From Planctomycetota bacterium (GTDB lineage Bacteria; Planctomycetota; Planctomycetia; Pirellulales; Thermoguttaceae): a stretch of 12,345 nt of DNA. Below are positions 1-7,535 of the stretch, piece by piece (position 1 is the first letter of the stretch; every line of letters starts with the position of its first letter). The DNA is taken from NCBI GenBank assembly GCA_023621895.1, contig JAMOAF010000517.1, positions 1 through 12,345 of the forward strand. Reading direction: 5' to 3'. The notes under the pieces are model-generated. The model worked only from the letters and a program-made list of their open reading frames with translations. It did not search any database and was not told the DNA's origin. The position numbers and the translations under genes were made by a program.

Positions 1-399
1 GGCCTTGACGTGCCGGCTGATGCTCCAGCTCGCCGCCATCGCCAGCACGCTCAAGAAAGACGTCAGCAGCACCAGCGGCAGGCTGATCCCGTCGATCCCC
101 AGCGCGTAATAGATATCGAACGACTCGATCCAGGGAATGCTGAACGCCCGCTGCATCTGGCTCGCGCCGACCACGAATCGCGACGAGGTTTCGGGGCCGC
201 TCGGCGCGATCGCGCCGGGATCGGCTGGCGCCGGGATCGCCACGTAGACCGTCAGCGCCAGGACGATGACCGTGAAGGCAAGCGATATCTGTTTGGCCAG
301 ATCGTCGCGCCCCTTGGGCGACAAGCCTACCAGCAAGGCCCCCAGCGCGGGAAGAAAGACGATCAGGCTCAGCAGGATCGGTGGACTGGTCAGTGTCAT
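1..399 (-). CDS. nuoM: NADH-quinone oxidoreductase subunit M, N-terminal part (cut by window edge)
   Basis: This is a proton-pumping, antiporter-like subunit of the complex I membrane arm. Only the first 133 codons lie in the window; the frame stays open from the ATG at 399 to base 1. The translation begins MTLTSPPILLSLIVFLPALG, a hydrophobic first membrane helix. A second hydrophobic stretch follows (about residues 38-55), then a periplasmic-type loop, then YYALGIDGISLPLVLLTSFL (about residues 98-117), a characteristic NuoM segment. An in-frame stop eight codons upstream, with no other start between, fixes the ATG. The ribosome binding site is weak (AAAGG, about 11 bases away). The gene lies 81 bp after nuoL, the widest gap in this operon. 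The catalytic Glu and Lys residues are beyond the edge. A nuoN gene probably follows outside the window, but this cannot be seen. Confidence 0.9.
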   Translation of the reverse strand, partial: MTLTSPPILLSLIVFLPALGALLVGLSPKGRDDLAKQISLAFTVIVLALTVYVAIPAPADPGAIAPSGPETSSRFVVGASQMQRAFSIPWIESFDIYYALGIDGISLPLVLLTSFLSVLAMAASWSISRHVKA

Positions 400-480
400 G
401 GTCGCGTTAGCCTTTGGCCGTCAACATCAGGCCGTTGTTTCTGTCCAAAAATGCTCATGCCGCTCGCGCGCTGCCCCGTC

Positions 481-2817
481 TCAGGGCAGGAGGGCGTAAT
501 TCCTGTAGATGCTGACGAGAATGAATATCGTGACCGTGGAGACGGCGATCATCACCACGTATTGCCGCAACTGGCCCGATTGGAGCGGCCGCAAGGCGAG
601 CCCCAGCCGCCATGTCCAGCGGGCCAGCCCGTTGACGAAGCGGTCGACGATCCAGCGGTCGAGCCAGTCGTCGATCCGCGCGATCAGCACGCAGAGCCTG
701 GCGGAGCCGTCGGCCGCCCAGTCGATCACGCCGCGGTCGATCTCGGCGGCCTGCCGTGCCAGGAACAGCGCGGGTTTGACGAACACGGCGTCGTAAAGCT
801 CATCGAAGAACCACTTGTGGACGAGCAGCCAGTGGACCGGGGCGAACCATCGCCGCGCGGCCTCGGCGCTGAGCAGCCGGAGCCCGTAAAACGCGACGGC
901 AATCAGAAAACCCACAAGCGCCGCGGCGAAGGCGGCCAGCGAGACGATCCTGTGCAGTGCCGGCTCGTGGGAGTAATGCTCCGCCGGAATCACCAGGCCG
1001 GCGATCGTCCGCGCCTCGGGAAAGCCCTCGGCGGTGCCCAGCGGCCGGGCCTGTTCGAGTAATTCCGGCAGTCCCCAGTTGACCACCGGGAGCGTCCAGC
1101 CGGCGCCGATCGCAAACGCCGCGAGGATCACCAGGGGGACGATCATCACCGCCGGCGACTCGTGGGCGTGGTCGTAGATATGCTCCACCCGCGGCTTGCC
1201 GGCGAAGGTCATGAACCAGAGGCGGAACATGTAAAACGCCGTGATCGCCGCCCCCGCGGCGGCGACGTAGAACAGCCAGCCGTGGGCCGGCGCGTGCCTG
1301 GCGAAGGAAAACGCCTGGGCCAGGATCGCGTCCTTCGAATGATAGCCGCTCAGGCCGATCAACAGCGGGATGCCCGCTCCGGAAATCGCCAAGCATCCGG
1401 CGAGCATCGTCCCCGCGGTCCAGGGCATCTTCTTCCGCAGCCCGCCCATCTCGGTCATCTCGTTGGTGTGGCAGGCGTGGATCACCGAGCCGGAGCAGAG
1501 GAACAGCAGGGCCTTGAAGCAGGCATGGGTGAACAAGTGGAACAGGCCGGCGGCCCATCCGCCCACCCCCAAGGAAAACATCATGTAGCCGAGCTGGCTG
1601 ACCGTCGAATAGGCCAGCACCCGCTTGATGTCCGTGGCCGCGATCGCGATCGTGGCCGCCAGGAAAAGCGTGATGCAGCCGGTGACGGCAATCACCAGGA
1701 GCACCTCGGGCGCGAAGACGGGATAGAACCTGCCGACCAGGTACACGCCGGCGGCGACCATCGTCGCCGCATGGATCAAGGCGCTGACCGGGGTGGGGCC
1801 CTCCATCGCGTCCGGCAGCCAGACGTGCAGCGGAAACTGCGCGCTCTTGCCCACGCAGCCGCAGAAGATTCCCAGCCCGGCGAGGATCAACAGCCAGTAG
1901 CCGTAACCGGCTCTCCGCAGTTGGGGAATCTGGCGGGCGATCTCCTCTTCCGCGGCGTCCGCGCTGGGCATCGAGGCGTAGACGGCCGCCAGCCGGTCCG
2001 CCGCCGCCATCCGCACCAGCCCGTCGGGCACGACCAGGCCGTGCTCCGCGCTTGCGGGCCGCACCTGGCTGAAGATTCCCGGCTCGACCTTCCCACCGGC
2101 GCCGAGATGGTCGCCGAACGCGAACGTGCCCAGCCCTCCCAGCAGGATCATGATCCCGACGATCATGCCGAAATCGCCCACGCGATTGACGATGAACGCC
2201 TTGTTCGCCGCCGTCGAGGCCGAACGCCGCTCGATGTAGAACCCGATCAGCAGGTAGGAGCAGATGCCGACCAGTTCCCAGAACACGAACACCATGGCGA
2301 TATTGCCGGCGACGCACAGCCCCAACATGCTGAAGCAGAACAGCGAGAGGTACTGGAAGAAGCGGGGAAATCGGCCCGGCCGGACCAGCGGTCCGCCATC
2401 CGATCCGCGCACCAGGGGGTCGGTCACCTCGCCCAGCTCCTCGTGCATGTATCCGATGGAATACACGTGGATGCAGGTCGAGATCAGCGTGACCATGACG
2501 AACATGCCCAGGGTCAGGGCGTCGATATAGTAGCCGATCGCCAGCCGCAGCTTGCCGAACTCGGCCAGGGTGTACCAATCGCCGGAGAGGGGCGCGGCAG
2601 CCTGCGAATCCGCCGCCAGGGGGTGATGCCAAAGCCAGGCGCCCAGGGCGGCGAGCGAGAGAACCAAGGCGGCCCCGATCGCGCCGGTGGCGAGATAGGC
2701 CGCCTTGTGGCCGCCGCGGCCCATCCGCGGCCCGGCAAACACGATCGCCGCGAACGACCCCAGGGGCAGCAGCCACGCGAAGAGCAGCAACAGCGGTACC
2801 AATCTGGCGAGTTCCAT
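481..2817 (-). CDS. nuoL: NADH-quinone oxidoreductase subunit L
   Basis: This is the distal antiporter-like, proton-translocating subunit of complex I, with many membrane helices. Family landmarks are in order: YYIDALTLGMFVMVTLISTC (residues 96-115), FWELVGICSYLLIGFY (179-194, with the conserved channel Glu181), VGKSAQFPLHVWLPDAMEGP (322-341, with Lys324), SALIHAATMVAAGVYL (345-360, with His349), HACFKALLFL (431-440, with Lys435) and SKDAIL (494-499). The C-terminal 100 residues give the long lateral helix and a last membrane anchor (about 752-770). At 778 residues it is much longer than the roughly 610 of E. coli NuoL. Part of the excess is a polar, Ala/Glu-rich loop at about 235-306, and more lies in the C-terminal half. 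The start codon overlaps the nuoK stop by one base (TGATG), and AGAGG lies just upstream, so translation is probably coupled to nuoK. Confidence 0.97.
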   Translation of the reverse strand: MELARLVPLLLLFAWLLPLGSFAAIVFAGPRMGRGGHKAAYLATGAIGAALVLSLAALGAWLWHHPLAADSQAAAPLSGDWYTLAEFGKLRLAIGYYIDALTLGMFVMVTLISTCIHVYSIGYMHEELGEVTDPLVRGSDGGPLVRPGRFPRFFQYLSLFCFSMLGLCVAGNIAMVFVFWELVGICSYLLIGFYIERRSASTAANKAFIVNRVGDFGMIVGIMILLGGLGTFAFGDHLGAGGKVEPGIFSQVRPASAEHGLVVPDGLVRMAAADRLAAVYASMPSADAAEEEIARQIPQLRRAGYGYWLLILAGLGIFCGCVGKSAQFPLHVWLPDAMEGPTPVSALIHAATMVAAGVYLVGRFYPVFAPEVLLVIAVTGCITLFLAATIAIAATDIKRVLAYSTVSQLGYMMFSLGVGGWAAGLFHLFTHACFKALLFLCSGSVIHACHTNEMTEMGGLRKKMPWTAGTMLAGCLAISGAGIPLLIGLSGYHSKDAILAQAFSFARHAPAHGWLFYVAAAGAAITAFYMFRLWFMTFAGKPRVEHIYDHAHESPAVMIVPLVILAAFAIGAGWTLPVVNWGLPELLEQARPLGTAEGFPEARTIAGLVIPAEHYSHEPALHRIVSLAAFAAALVGFLIAVAFYGLRLLSAEAARRWFAPVHWLLVHKWFFDELYDAVFVKPALFLARQAAEIDRGVIDWAADGSARLCVLIARIDDWLDRWIVDRFVNGLARWTWRLGLALRPLQSGQLRQYVVMIAVSTVTIFILVSIYRNYALLP

Positions 2818-3161
2818 CAGCCTCTCAGTTCATCCCCCTCGTCGACGTCGATTGTAGCGTGGGTGTTGTAGTAGCAGAGGGCGATCGCCAGGGCGACCGC
2901 CGCCTCCGCCGCCGCCAGGACGATCACGAACAGGGTCATCAAGTGCCCGTCCAAGCCCAGGGCGAGCTCGGCGTCGCCGCGGAGAAACGGCGCGGAAAAA
3001 GCGACAAAATTCACCGCCGCGCCGTTGAGCACCAGCTCGACTCCCATCAGCACGCCGATCGCGTTTCGCTTCGTCGCCATGCAGAGGATTCCACAGGCGA
3101 ACAGGATCGCGCCGACGACGAGATAGTGGGACAAGCTGACCGGTTGGTTGAGCAGCGGCAT
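2817..3161 (-). CDS. nuoK: NADH-quinone oxidoreductase subunit K
   Basis: This is a small three-helix membrane subunit of complex I, related to MrpC, forming part of a proton half-channel. Using the ATG at 3161 the protein has 114 residues, close to the family norm of about 100. It shows three hydrophobic helices (about 13-30, 35-58 and 74-97) and both conserved intramembrane glutamates: Glu42 in GVLMGVELVLN and Glu86 in VLAAAEAAVALAIAL. The C-terminus is a short acidic tail (IDVDEGDELRG). A TTG at 3170 could add three residues (MNA), but neither start has a clear ribosome binding site, so ATG was preferred. The gene begins 33 bp after the nuoJ stop and its own stop overlaps the nuoL start. 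It is very secure by sequence and by position. Confidence 0.95.
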   Translation of the reverse strand: MPLLNQPVSLSHYLVVGAILFACGILCMATKRNAIGVLMGVELVLNGAAVNFVAFSAPFLRGDAELALGLDGHLMTLFVIVLAAAEAAVALAIALCYYNTHATIDVDEGDELRG

Positions 3162-3194
3162 GGCGTTCAAACGATTTCGCAGGTTCGTTGGTGG

Positions 3195-3812
3195 TCAAGC
3201 AGCACGGGACGTGCCCGAAGGGGGTTCGATGGGTTTCTTCGTCCGCCGCGCTCGGGCGAGGTGTGCGGCGCCGACCAGCACCACGAGCAGATGGACCGAA
3301 ATGATTTCAAACGGCAGCAGGTAGCCGGCCATGCCGCCGCGCAGCGCCGGATTCGGTTGTTCGAGGGCATCGACGCGGAGCCCCAGCAGGGCCATGCCGA
3401 TCCGCGCGACGGTGTGGCCCCCTTCGCGGCCGGCCGCCGACTCGGCGACGGCGGCGGTCTTCCAGGCATCGACGCTCACCGCGGCGCAAAGCAGCAGGAT
3501 CAACAGCGCCCCGCCGGCCAGTCCGGCCATCAGCCAATTGGCCGGAGTGATTTTCATTGAGACGAAGGGGCCCCGGGCCGTCAGCATCACGCCGAAAACG
3601 AGCAGCACGAGGGTGCCGCCCACGTAGATCATCAATTGCATCGCGGCGACGAAATCGGCGGCCGCCAGAAAATACAGGCCGGTCACGGCGGCCAGCGAGG
3701 CGATCAGGCAGACGGCCATCCGCACGACGTTGGCGCTGACCACCACGGCCACGGCAAACGCGCAGGTGATCGTGGCGAAGAGCATGAAGAAGAATGTGTG
3801 CCAATTGATCAC
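3195..3812 (-). CDS. nuoJ: NADH-quinone oxidoreductase subunit J
   Basis: This is a membrane subunit of complex I whose third helix carries the pi-bulge involved in coupling quinone reduction to pumping. The hallmark QLMIYVGGTLVLLVFGVML is at residues 59-77. Five hydrophobic helices are visible, the last being YLLPFEIISVHLLVVLVGAA (164-183). The protein has 205 residues, slightly longer than E. coli NuoJ, owing to a polar loop at about 114-160 between helices 4 and 5 and a basic C-terminal tail. The start is GTG at 3812, supported by GAGGTGA about 6-8 bases upstream, inside the end of nuoH. The next ATG is at codon 10 and would cut into the first helix. Only 2 bp separate it from the nuoH stop, so the nuoI usually found between H and J is absent here. 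Confidence 0.95.
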   Translation of the reverse strand: MINWHTFFFMLFATITCAFAVAVVVSANVVRMAVCLIASLAAVTGLYFLAAADFVAAMQLMIYVGGTLVLLVFGVMLTARGPFVSMKITPANWLMAGLAGGALLILLLCAAVSVDAWKTAAVAESAAGREGGHTVARIGMALLGLRVDALEQPNPALRGGMAGYLLPFEIISVHLLVVLVGAAHLARARRTKKPIEPPSGTSRAA

Positions 3813-3814
3813 GG

Positions 3815-4993
3815 TTACTCACCTCGCGCGGCGCGGGGGGCCGTCCAGGGGGGCGCTTCGGCCACGGCGCCCATCGGCGTGGAGCGCGGCAGCAAACCGC
3901 CCGGCAGCGCATACGTCCAAAGCATCGTGCCGACGAACATCGCGGCGGCCAGGGGCACGCAGTATTTCAAACAGGTGGTCATCACCTGGTCGATCCGCAG
4001 TCGGGGCAGCGTCCAGCGTAGCCACATCATCGACGCCACGCCGAGAAACGCCTTGAAGAGGAAGTTGCAGGCGCCCAGAAGGTCGCCCAACCAGCCGAGC
4101 ACGGCATGGTTGGCGTAGGTCAGCCCGAGCATCTCGGCCACGGGAATCGGCCCGTGCCACCCGCCGAGGAAGAGGATCGACCCCAGGCCGCTCATCGCGT
4201 ACATCGAGCCGTACTCGGCCATGAAGAACACGCTCCAGCGGAATCCGGAATACTCGGTCAGGAACCCGGCCACCAGCTCGCTTTCCGCCTCGGCCAGGTC
4301 GAACGGGGCGCGGTTCGTGCTCGCCACCGTGCAGAGTGCGTAAATGAAAAATGTGATGAACAGGAAAGGATTGTGAAAGACCAGCCAGTTCACCCCCCAG
4401 CCCCGCTGCATGTTGCCGATCGCCACCAGGTCCAGCGTGCCGGCGACCATCACGGGGATCACCACGCACAGTCCCAGCGGCACTTCGTAGCTGACGACCT
4501 GGGCGGCCTCGCGCATCGCGCCGTAAAGCGACCATTTGGATCCCGAGGAGTAGCCGCCGAGGATCACGCCGAAGACCTCCAGCCCGGCGACCGCGACGAT
4601 GAAGAACACGCCTACGTTCAAGTGTTGGGCGACCCACCCGTTGGAAAACGGCAGCACCAGGTAAACGCAGAACGCAGCGCAGAAGCTGATGTACGGGGCA
4701 AGGCGGAAGAGGACCGCATCGGCCTCCTTGGGGATCAAGTCTTCCTTCGCGAGCAGCTTGATGCCGTCGGCCACCGATTGCAGCCAGCCGAAGCGGCCGC
4801 CGACGCGGGTCGGCCCGAGGCGATCCTGAATCCGCCCGGCGACCTTCCGTTCCATCCAGGTGAACAAGGCCGCCGCGAACATCATGATCCCGAGCAGGAT
4901 CAGGCACTGGACGAGCGCCACTCCGCCGTAAGCGAGCCACCCGGGCAGTCCGTATCGGGTTGTCAGGTATTCGGCAATCATTCGTTCTCGCAT
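3815..4993 (-). CDS. nuoH: NADH-quinone oxidoreductase subunit H
   Basis: This subunit anchors the peripheral arm to the membrane and forms much of the quinone chamber of complex I. Diagnostic motifs are ERKVAGRIQDRLGPTRVG (48-65), GWLQSVADGIKLLAKEDLIP (69-88) and the acidic quinone-site loop RAPFDLAEAESELVAGFLTE (228-247), running on to YSGFRWSVFFMAEY. All the expected charged residues of these loops are present. The length (392) is a little over the usual 320-350, owing mostly to a C-terminal tail rich in Pro and Ala. The ATG at 4993 gives MRERMIAEYL; a second ATG four codons later is equally possible, as neither has a strong ribosome binding site. It lies 40 bp after the nuoD stop, where many genomes have nuoE, nuoF and nuoG. 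None of those is present here. Confidence 0.96.
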   Translation of the reverse strand: MRERMIAEYLTTRYGLPGWLAYGGVALVQCLILLGIMMFAAALFTWMERKVAGRIQDRLGPTRVGGRFGWLQSVADGIKLLAKEDLIPKEADAVLFRLAPYISFCAAFCVYLVLPFSNGWVAQHLNVGVFFIVAVAGLEVFGVILGGYSSGSKWSLYGAMREAAQVVSYEVPLGLCVVIPVMVAGTLDLVAIGNMQRGWGVNWLVFHNPFLFITFFIYALCTVASTNRAPFDLAEAESELVAGFLTEYSGFRWSVFFMAEYGSMYAMSGLGSILFLGGWHGPIPVAEMLGLTYANHAVLGWLGDLLGACNFLFKAFLGVASMMWLRWTLPRLRIDQVMTTCLKYCVPLAAAMFVGTMLWTYALPGGLLPRSTPMGAVAEAPPWTAPRAARGE

Positions 4994-5033
4994 CCCACGC
5001 GTCCCGCCCGGGGGCGCACTGCGGGTCGTTGGC

Positions 5034-6239
5034 CTAGCGGTCGATCTCCCCCAAAACGATGTCGAGCGAGCCGAGAATCGCCGGGATGTCGGCCAGCAAG
5101 CATCCGCGGCTGATTTCGGGCAGCACGGAGAGGTTGCAGAAACTGCTGCTCCGCGCCCGCACCCGCCAGGGGATCGCCGTGCCGTCGCCGATCACGAGGA
5201 ATCCCATCTGTCCCTTGGGGGCCTCCGTCTCCAGGTAGGCCTCGCCCCTGGGCAGTTTCTGCGTGATCTTGATCGGTTCGCTCACCGCATCCGCCGAGCG
5301 GCGGTACTTCTCCATCGCCTGGCGGACCAGGCCGATCGACTGGACCACTTCGAGCATGCGGACATAGAAGCGATGCCAGCAGTCGCCGAGGACGGCCGCT
5401 GGCGGGACCGGCGGATACTCCTGGTCTCGCGGGTAGCTGCCGCCCGCCTGGGCAATCACCTCGAACCGGTAATCCTCGTACATTCCGGCGACGCTCGGCT
5501 GGCCGTCGCGCCTCAAGTCCCACTTCACGCCGCTGCCGCGGAGCACGGGGCCGGAGCAGCCGTAGTCGATCGCCATCTCCGGACTCAAGACGCCGACTCC
5601 CGCCGTGCGGCGAATAAAAATCTCGTTGCTCGTCAGCACCGCGTGCAGTTCCGGCACCACCGCTTCCAGCTCGGAAAGACACCGCTCGCACGCCTCGAGC
5701 CAACCCGGCGGCAGGTCGGCGATCAGCCCGCCGGGCACGATGTAGCTGTAAGTCAGCCGCGCGCCGCAGACGGCCTCGAACAGGTTGAGGATCTTCTCGC
5801 GCTCGCGGAAGCAGTAGAGAAACGGCGTGAAACTGCCCAGGTCGAGGCCGTAGGTGCCCGCCGCCACCAGGTGGCTGGCGATCCGGTTCAGTTCGCAGAC
5901 CATCACGCGCACGTGCCGCGTCTTCTCCGAGACTTCCAGGCCCATCAGCTTCTCGACCGTCATCGCCCAGCCGAGGTTCATGTTCATCCCCGCCAGGTAA
6001 TCCATCCGGTCGGTGTACGGAATCCACTGTCTCGGGCTGACGTTCTCGCCGATCTTTTCCGCGCAGCGGTGGAGATAGCCGATATGAGGAACGACACTGG
6101 AAACCACTTCGCCGTCAGTCCGCAGCACGAGCCGCAACACGCCGTGGGTGCTCGGGTGCTGGGGACCCATGTTGATCAGCATCTCGTCCGTGCGGACGTC
6201 GAACTCGACCAACTCGGGATCGACTCGTTCAACCGCCAT
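5034..6239 (-). CDS. nuoD: NADH-quinone oxidoreductase subunit D (49 kDa family)
   Basis: This is the peripheral-arm subunit that, with NuoB, forms the quinone-reduction site of complex I. It descends from the large subunit of NiFe hydrogenases but lacks the metal-binding cysteines. MGPQHPSTHGVLRL (24-37) carries the conserved quinone-site His28 and His32, and MDYLAGM (79-85) carries Tyr81, equivalent to the quinone-binding tyrosine of the family. The canonical end, DIPAILGSLDIVLGEIDR, is intact. At 401 residues it is full length and is not fused to NuoC, unlike in E. coli. The ATG is preceded by GAGGT with 8 bases spacing, and the nuoC stop lies inside that site. The gap from nuoC is 6 bp, so the two are translated together. 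Its normal partner NuoB is not encoded next to it. Confidence 0.97.
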   Translation of the reverse strand: MAVERVDPELVEFDVRTDEMLINMGPQHPSTHGVLRLVLRTDGEVVSSVVPHIGYLHRCAEKIGENVSPRQWIPYTDRMDYLAGMNMNLGWAMTVEKLMGLEVSEKTRHVRVMVCELNRIASHLVAAGTYGLDLGSFTPFLYCFREREKILNLFEAVCGARLTYSYIVPGGLIADLPPGWLEACERCLSELEAVVPELHAVLTSNEIFIRRTAGVGVLSPEMAIDYGCSGPVLRGSGVKWDLRRDGQPSVAGMYEDYRFEVIAQAGGSYPRDQEYPPVPPAAVLGDCWHRFYVRMLEVVQSIGLVRQAMEKYRRSADAVSEPIKITQKLPRGEAYLETEAPKGQMGFLVIGDGTAIPWRVRARSSSFCNLSVLPEISRGCLLADIPAILGSLDIVLGEIDR

Positions 6240-6245
6240 CAGGCG

Positions 6246-6776
6246 CTACCTCGTGCGAATCCCGTGATACTCTTCCGCCATCTTGTAGTCTTTCCGCAGC
6301 GGGTGGCCTTCCCAATCCTCCGGGCAGAGGATGCGGCGAAGGTCCGGGTGGCCCGCGAACCGGACGCCCGAAAGATCGTACACTTCGCGCTCGTGCCAGT
6401 CGGCGGTCCGCCAGACGTCGGAAACGGTTCGGACCTCCGGCAGTTGCCCTTCGACGCCTCCCTGCCACCGCGGCAGCGCGACCCGCAGCACGAGCCGGTG
6501 GCCGTGCGCCATGCTGGAAAGGTGGTAGAGCAATTCGAAGTGGACCTCCCAGGGGAAGTTCTTCGCCTTCTTCGCGTCGGGTTGCACGTAGTCGACGCCC
6601 GTGATGCAGTGCAGGTAATCGAACCGCAGCGCCGGATCGTCGCGCAGCAATCGCGCAACCTCCGCCAGCGCCGTCGGAGCGATCTCGATCCAGGGATCGG
6701 CGGCCTCCAGGTCGGCGCCGACAATCCGCTCGCCGAACTGCTGCTTGAGTCTGTCAAGGATCAGGCCGATCTCCAT
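6246..6776 (-). CDS. nuoC: NADH-quinone oxidoreductase subunit C (30 kDa family)
   Basis: This is a peripheral-arm structural subunit of complex I that packs against NuoD. The family signature is complete: DWHEREVYDLSGVRF (residues 125-139), then HPDLRRILCPEDWEGHPLRKDY. FDYLHCITGVDY (52-63) is the typical central strand region. At 176 residues it is the size of stand-alone NuoC proteins. The ATG at 6776 begins MEIGLILDRLKQQFG; only a weak purine stretch (AAGAAG) precedes it. It is separated from the nuoA stop by 34 bp, too little for nuoB, which sits here in the usual A-B-C-D order. It is followed after 6 bp by nuoD. Confidence 0.96.
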   Translation of the reverse strand: MEIGLILDRLKQQFGERIVGADLEAADPWIEIAPTALAEVARLLRDDPALRFDYLHCITGVDYVQPDAKKAKNFPWEVHFELLYHLSSMAHGHRLVLRVALPRWQGGVEGQLPEVRTVSDVWRTADWHEREVYDLSGVRFAGHPDLRRILCPEDWEGHPLRKDYKMAEEYHGIRTR

Positions 6777-6810
6777 GGAGATGCTTCTTGTGCAAATTCG
6801 TTCGTTGGTG

Positions 6811-7383
6811 TCATTGGGGCGGGGCGGGCGGGCGGTCGATCGGCGGCGCCCGGACGGCCCTTACCCAATCCAGGTCGCCGCGCCGCCAAACGTAGGCGAA
6901 GCCCACCATCAGCACGGCGAAAAACACGCCGATGTCGATGATCGCGGCCGCGCCGAGCCAGCCGGCGATCTCCGCCGTCTGGCGACTTTGCGCGGCCGGG
7001 TCCGCGGACCCGATCAGGGCCGATCGCGGAGCGCCGAGCTCAAGGAGCTTTTGCTCGACGGCCGCCGACCGGGCCGGCTCGGCGGCGAGGCGGGGGTCGC
7101 TCAACTGGGTCGCTTTGCCGAAAACGGTCGCCCAGGGGAAGAACAGGGCAACCTCGACGTCGAAGATCAAGAACAGCAGGGCGACGACGTAAAACCGCAG
7201 GTCGAATTGGGCAAAGCCGCTGCCGATCGGCGGCTCGCCGCATTCGTAGATTTCGAGCTTCTCCGCCGTCCGGTTCTTTGCCCGGAGGAAGGACCCCAGC
7301 ACGAGCGCGACAAAAATCGCCGCAAAGCCAACCGCGGCGAACAGCGCGAGGTAGGCGGTGATCAGGGTCGGAGTGGAGGTCAT
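6811..7383 (-). CDS. nuoA: NADH-quinone oxidoreductase subunit A with an inserted loop
   Basis: This is a small membrane subunit of complex I lying next to NuoH near the quinone chamber. It has the family signatures YECGEPP (46-52) and LIFDVEVALFFPWA (72-85), a first helix at about 7-32, and a last helix at about 142-165 followed by RRGDLDW. The protein is 190 residues against about 120-150 in most bacteria. The extra length is mainly a polar, Ala-rich segment at about 88-140 between the second and third helices, plus a proline-rich tail. The insert has no cysteine, so it does not replace an Fe-S subunit. The ATG at 7383 was preferred over a TTG two codons upstream (7389). No good ribosome binding site precedes either. 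It is the first gene of the operon, behind a candidate promoter. Confidence 0.92.
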   Translation of the reverse strand: MTSTPTLITAYLALFAAVGFAAIFVALVLGSFLRAKNRTAEKLEIYECGEPPIGSGFAQFDLRFYVVALLFLIFDVEVALFFPWATVFGKATQLSDPRLAAEPARSAAVEQKLLELGAPRSALIGSADPAAQSRQTAEIAGWLGAAAIIDIGVFFAVLMVGFAYVWRRGDLDWVRAVRAPPIDRPPAPPQ

Positions 7384-7422
7384 CAACAAGGATCAAATTC
7401 GAGGAGTGGCCAATAACCGACG

Positions 7423-7451
7423 ATTCTAACAGCCGATGCGTGTTATGTCTT
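7423..7451 (-). promoter_or_regulatory. Candidate sigma-70-type promoter for the nuo operon
   Basis: On the minus strand, AAGACA (7451-7446) and TAGAAT (7428-7423) are separated by exactly 17 bp. They match 4 of 6 and 5 of 6 bases of the TTGACA/TATAAT consensus. A transcript would start near 7416, giving a leader of about 33 bases to the nuoA ATG. The site lies in the only substantial non-coding gap before the nuo genes and just downstream of a strong hairpin, as expected for an operon boundary. This was identified by eye only. Confidence 0.4.
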
Positions 7452-7472
7452 TGCCGAATCCGCGCCGATAAG

Positions 7473-7506
7473 GCGGGCCTGCGAACCGCCAGGTTCGCAA
7501 GCCCGC
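7473..7506 (-). terminator. 15-bp hairpin after the flavoprotein gene: possible terminator or dispersed palindrome
   Basis: The minus-strand RNA can fold into a 15-bp stem with a UGGC tetraloop: GCGGGC, U, UGCGAACC pairs with GGUUCGCA, G, GCCCGC. The one non-Watson-Crick pair is a G-U wobble on the minus strand but would be a C-A mismatch on the plus strand, so it favours a role in minus-strand transcripts. It begins 29 bases past the flavoprotein stop. No run of U follows (the next bases are CUUAUC), so it is not a textbook intrinsic terminator. It could instead protect the 3' end of the mRNA or be one copy of a REP-like family. Confidence 0.5.
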
Positions 7507-7535
7507 GCTTCCGCCAACATCCGCGGCCCGCCGGT

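Noticed and set aside
471..489. Inverted repeat CTGCCC/GGGCAG at the nuoL stop as a terminator
   Set aside because: The stem is only 6 bp and overlaps the nuoL stop codon, no U-run follows, and nuoM continues in the same operon.
800..2776. Second minus-strand frame of 658 codons inside nuoL
   Set aside because: It is a shifted-frame shadow rich in Arg, Gly and Pro with no membrane segments. The overlapping frame gives a fully recognisable NuoL.
1162..2871. Plus-strand open frame (569 codons) opposite nuoL and the end of nuoK
   Set aside because: Highly charged, Gln/His/Arg-rich translation mirrored from membrane-helix codons; antisense shadow.
6777..6810. Possible remnant of nuoB between nuoA and nuoC
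   Set aside because: The 34 bp contain no frame or motif resembling the paired-cysteine region of NuoB; there is no sign of decay, only an ordinary intergenic gap.
5373..6941. Plus-strand open frame (522 codons) opposite nuoD, nuoC and nuoA
   Set aside because: It spans three well-supported genes on the other strand and has antisense-type composition with no known motif.
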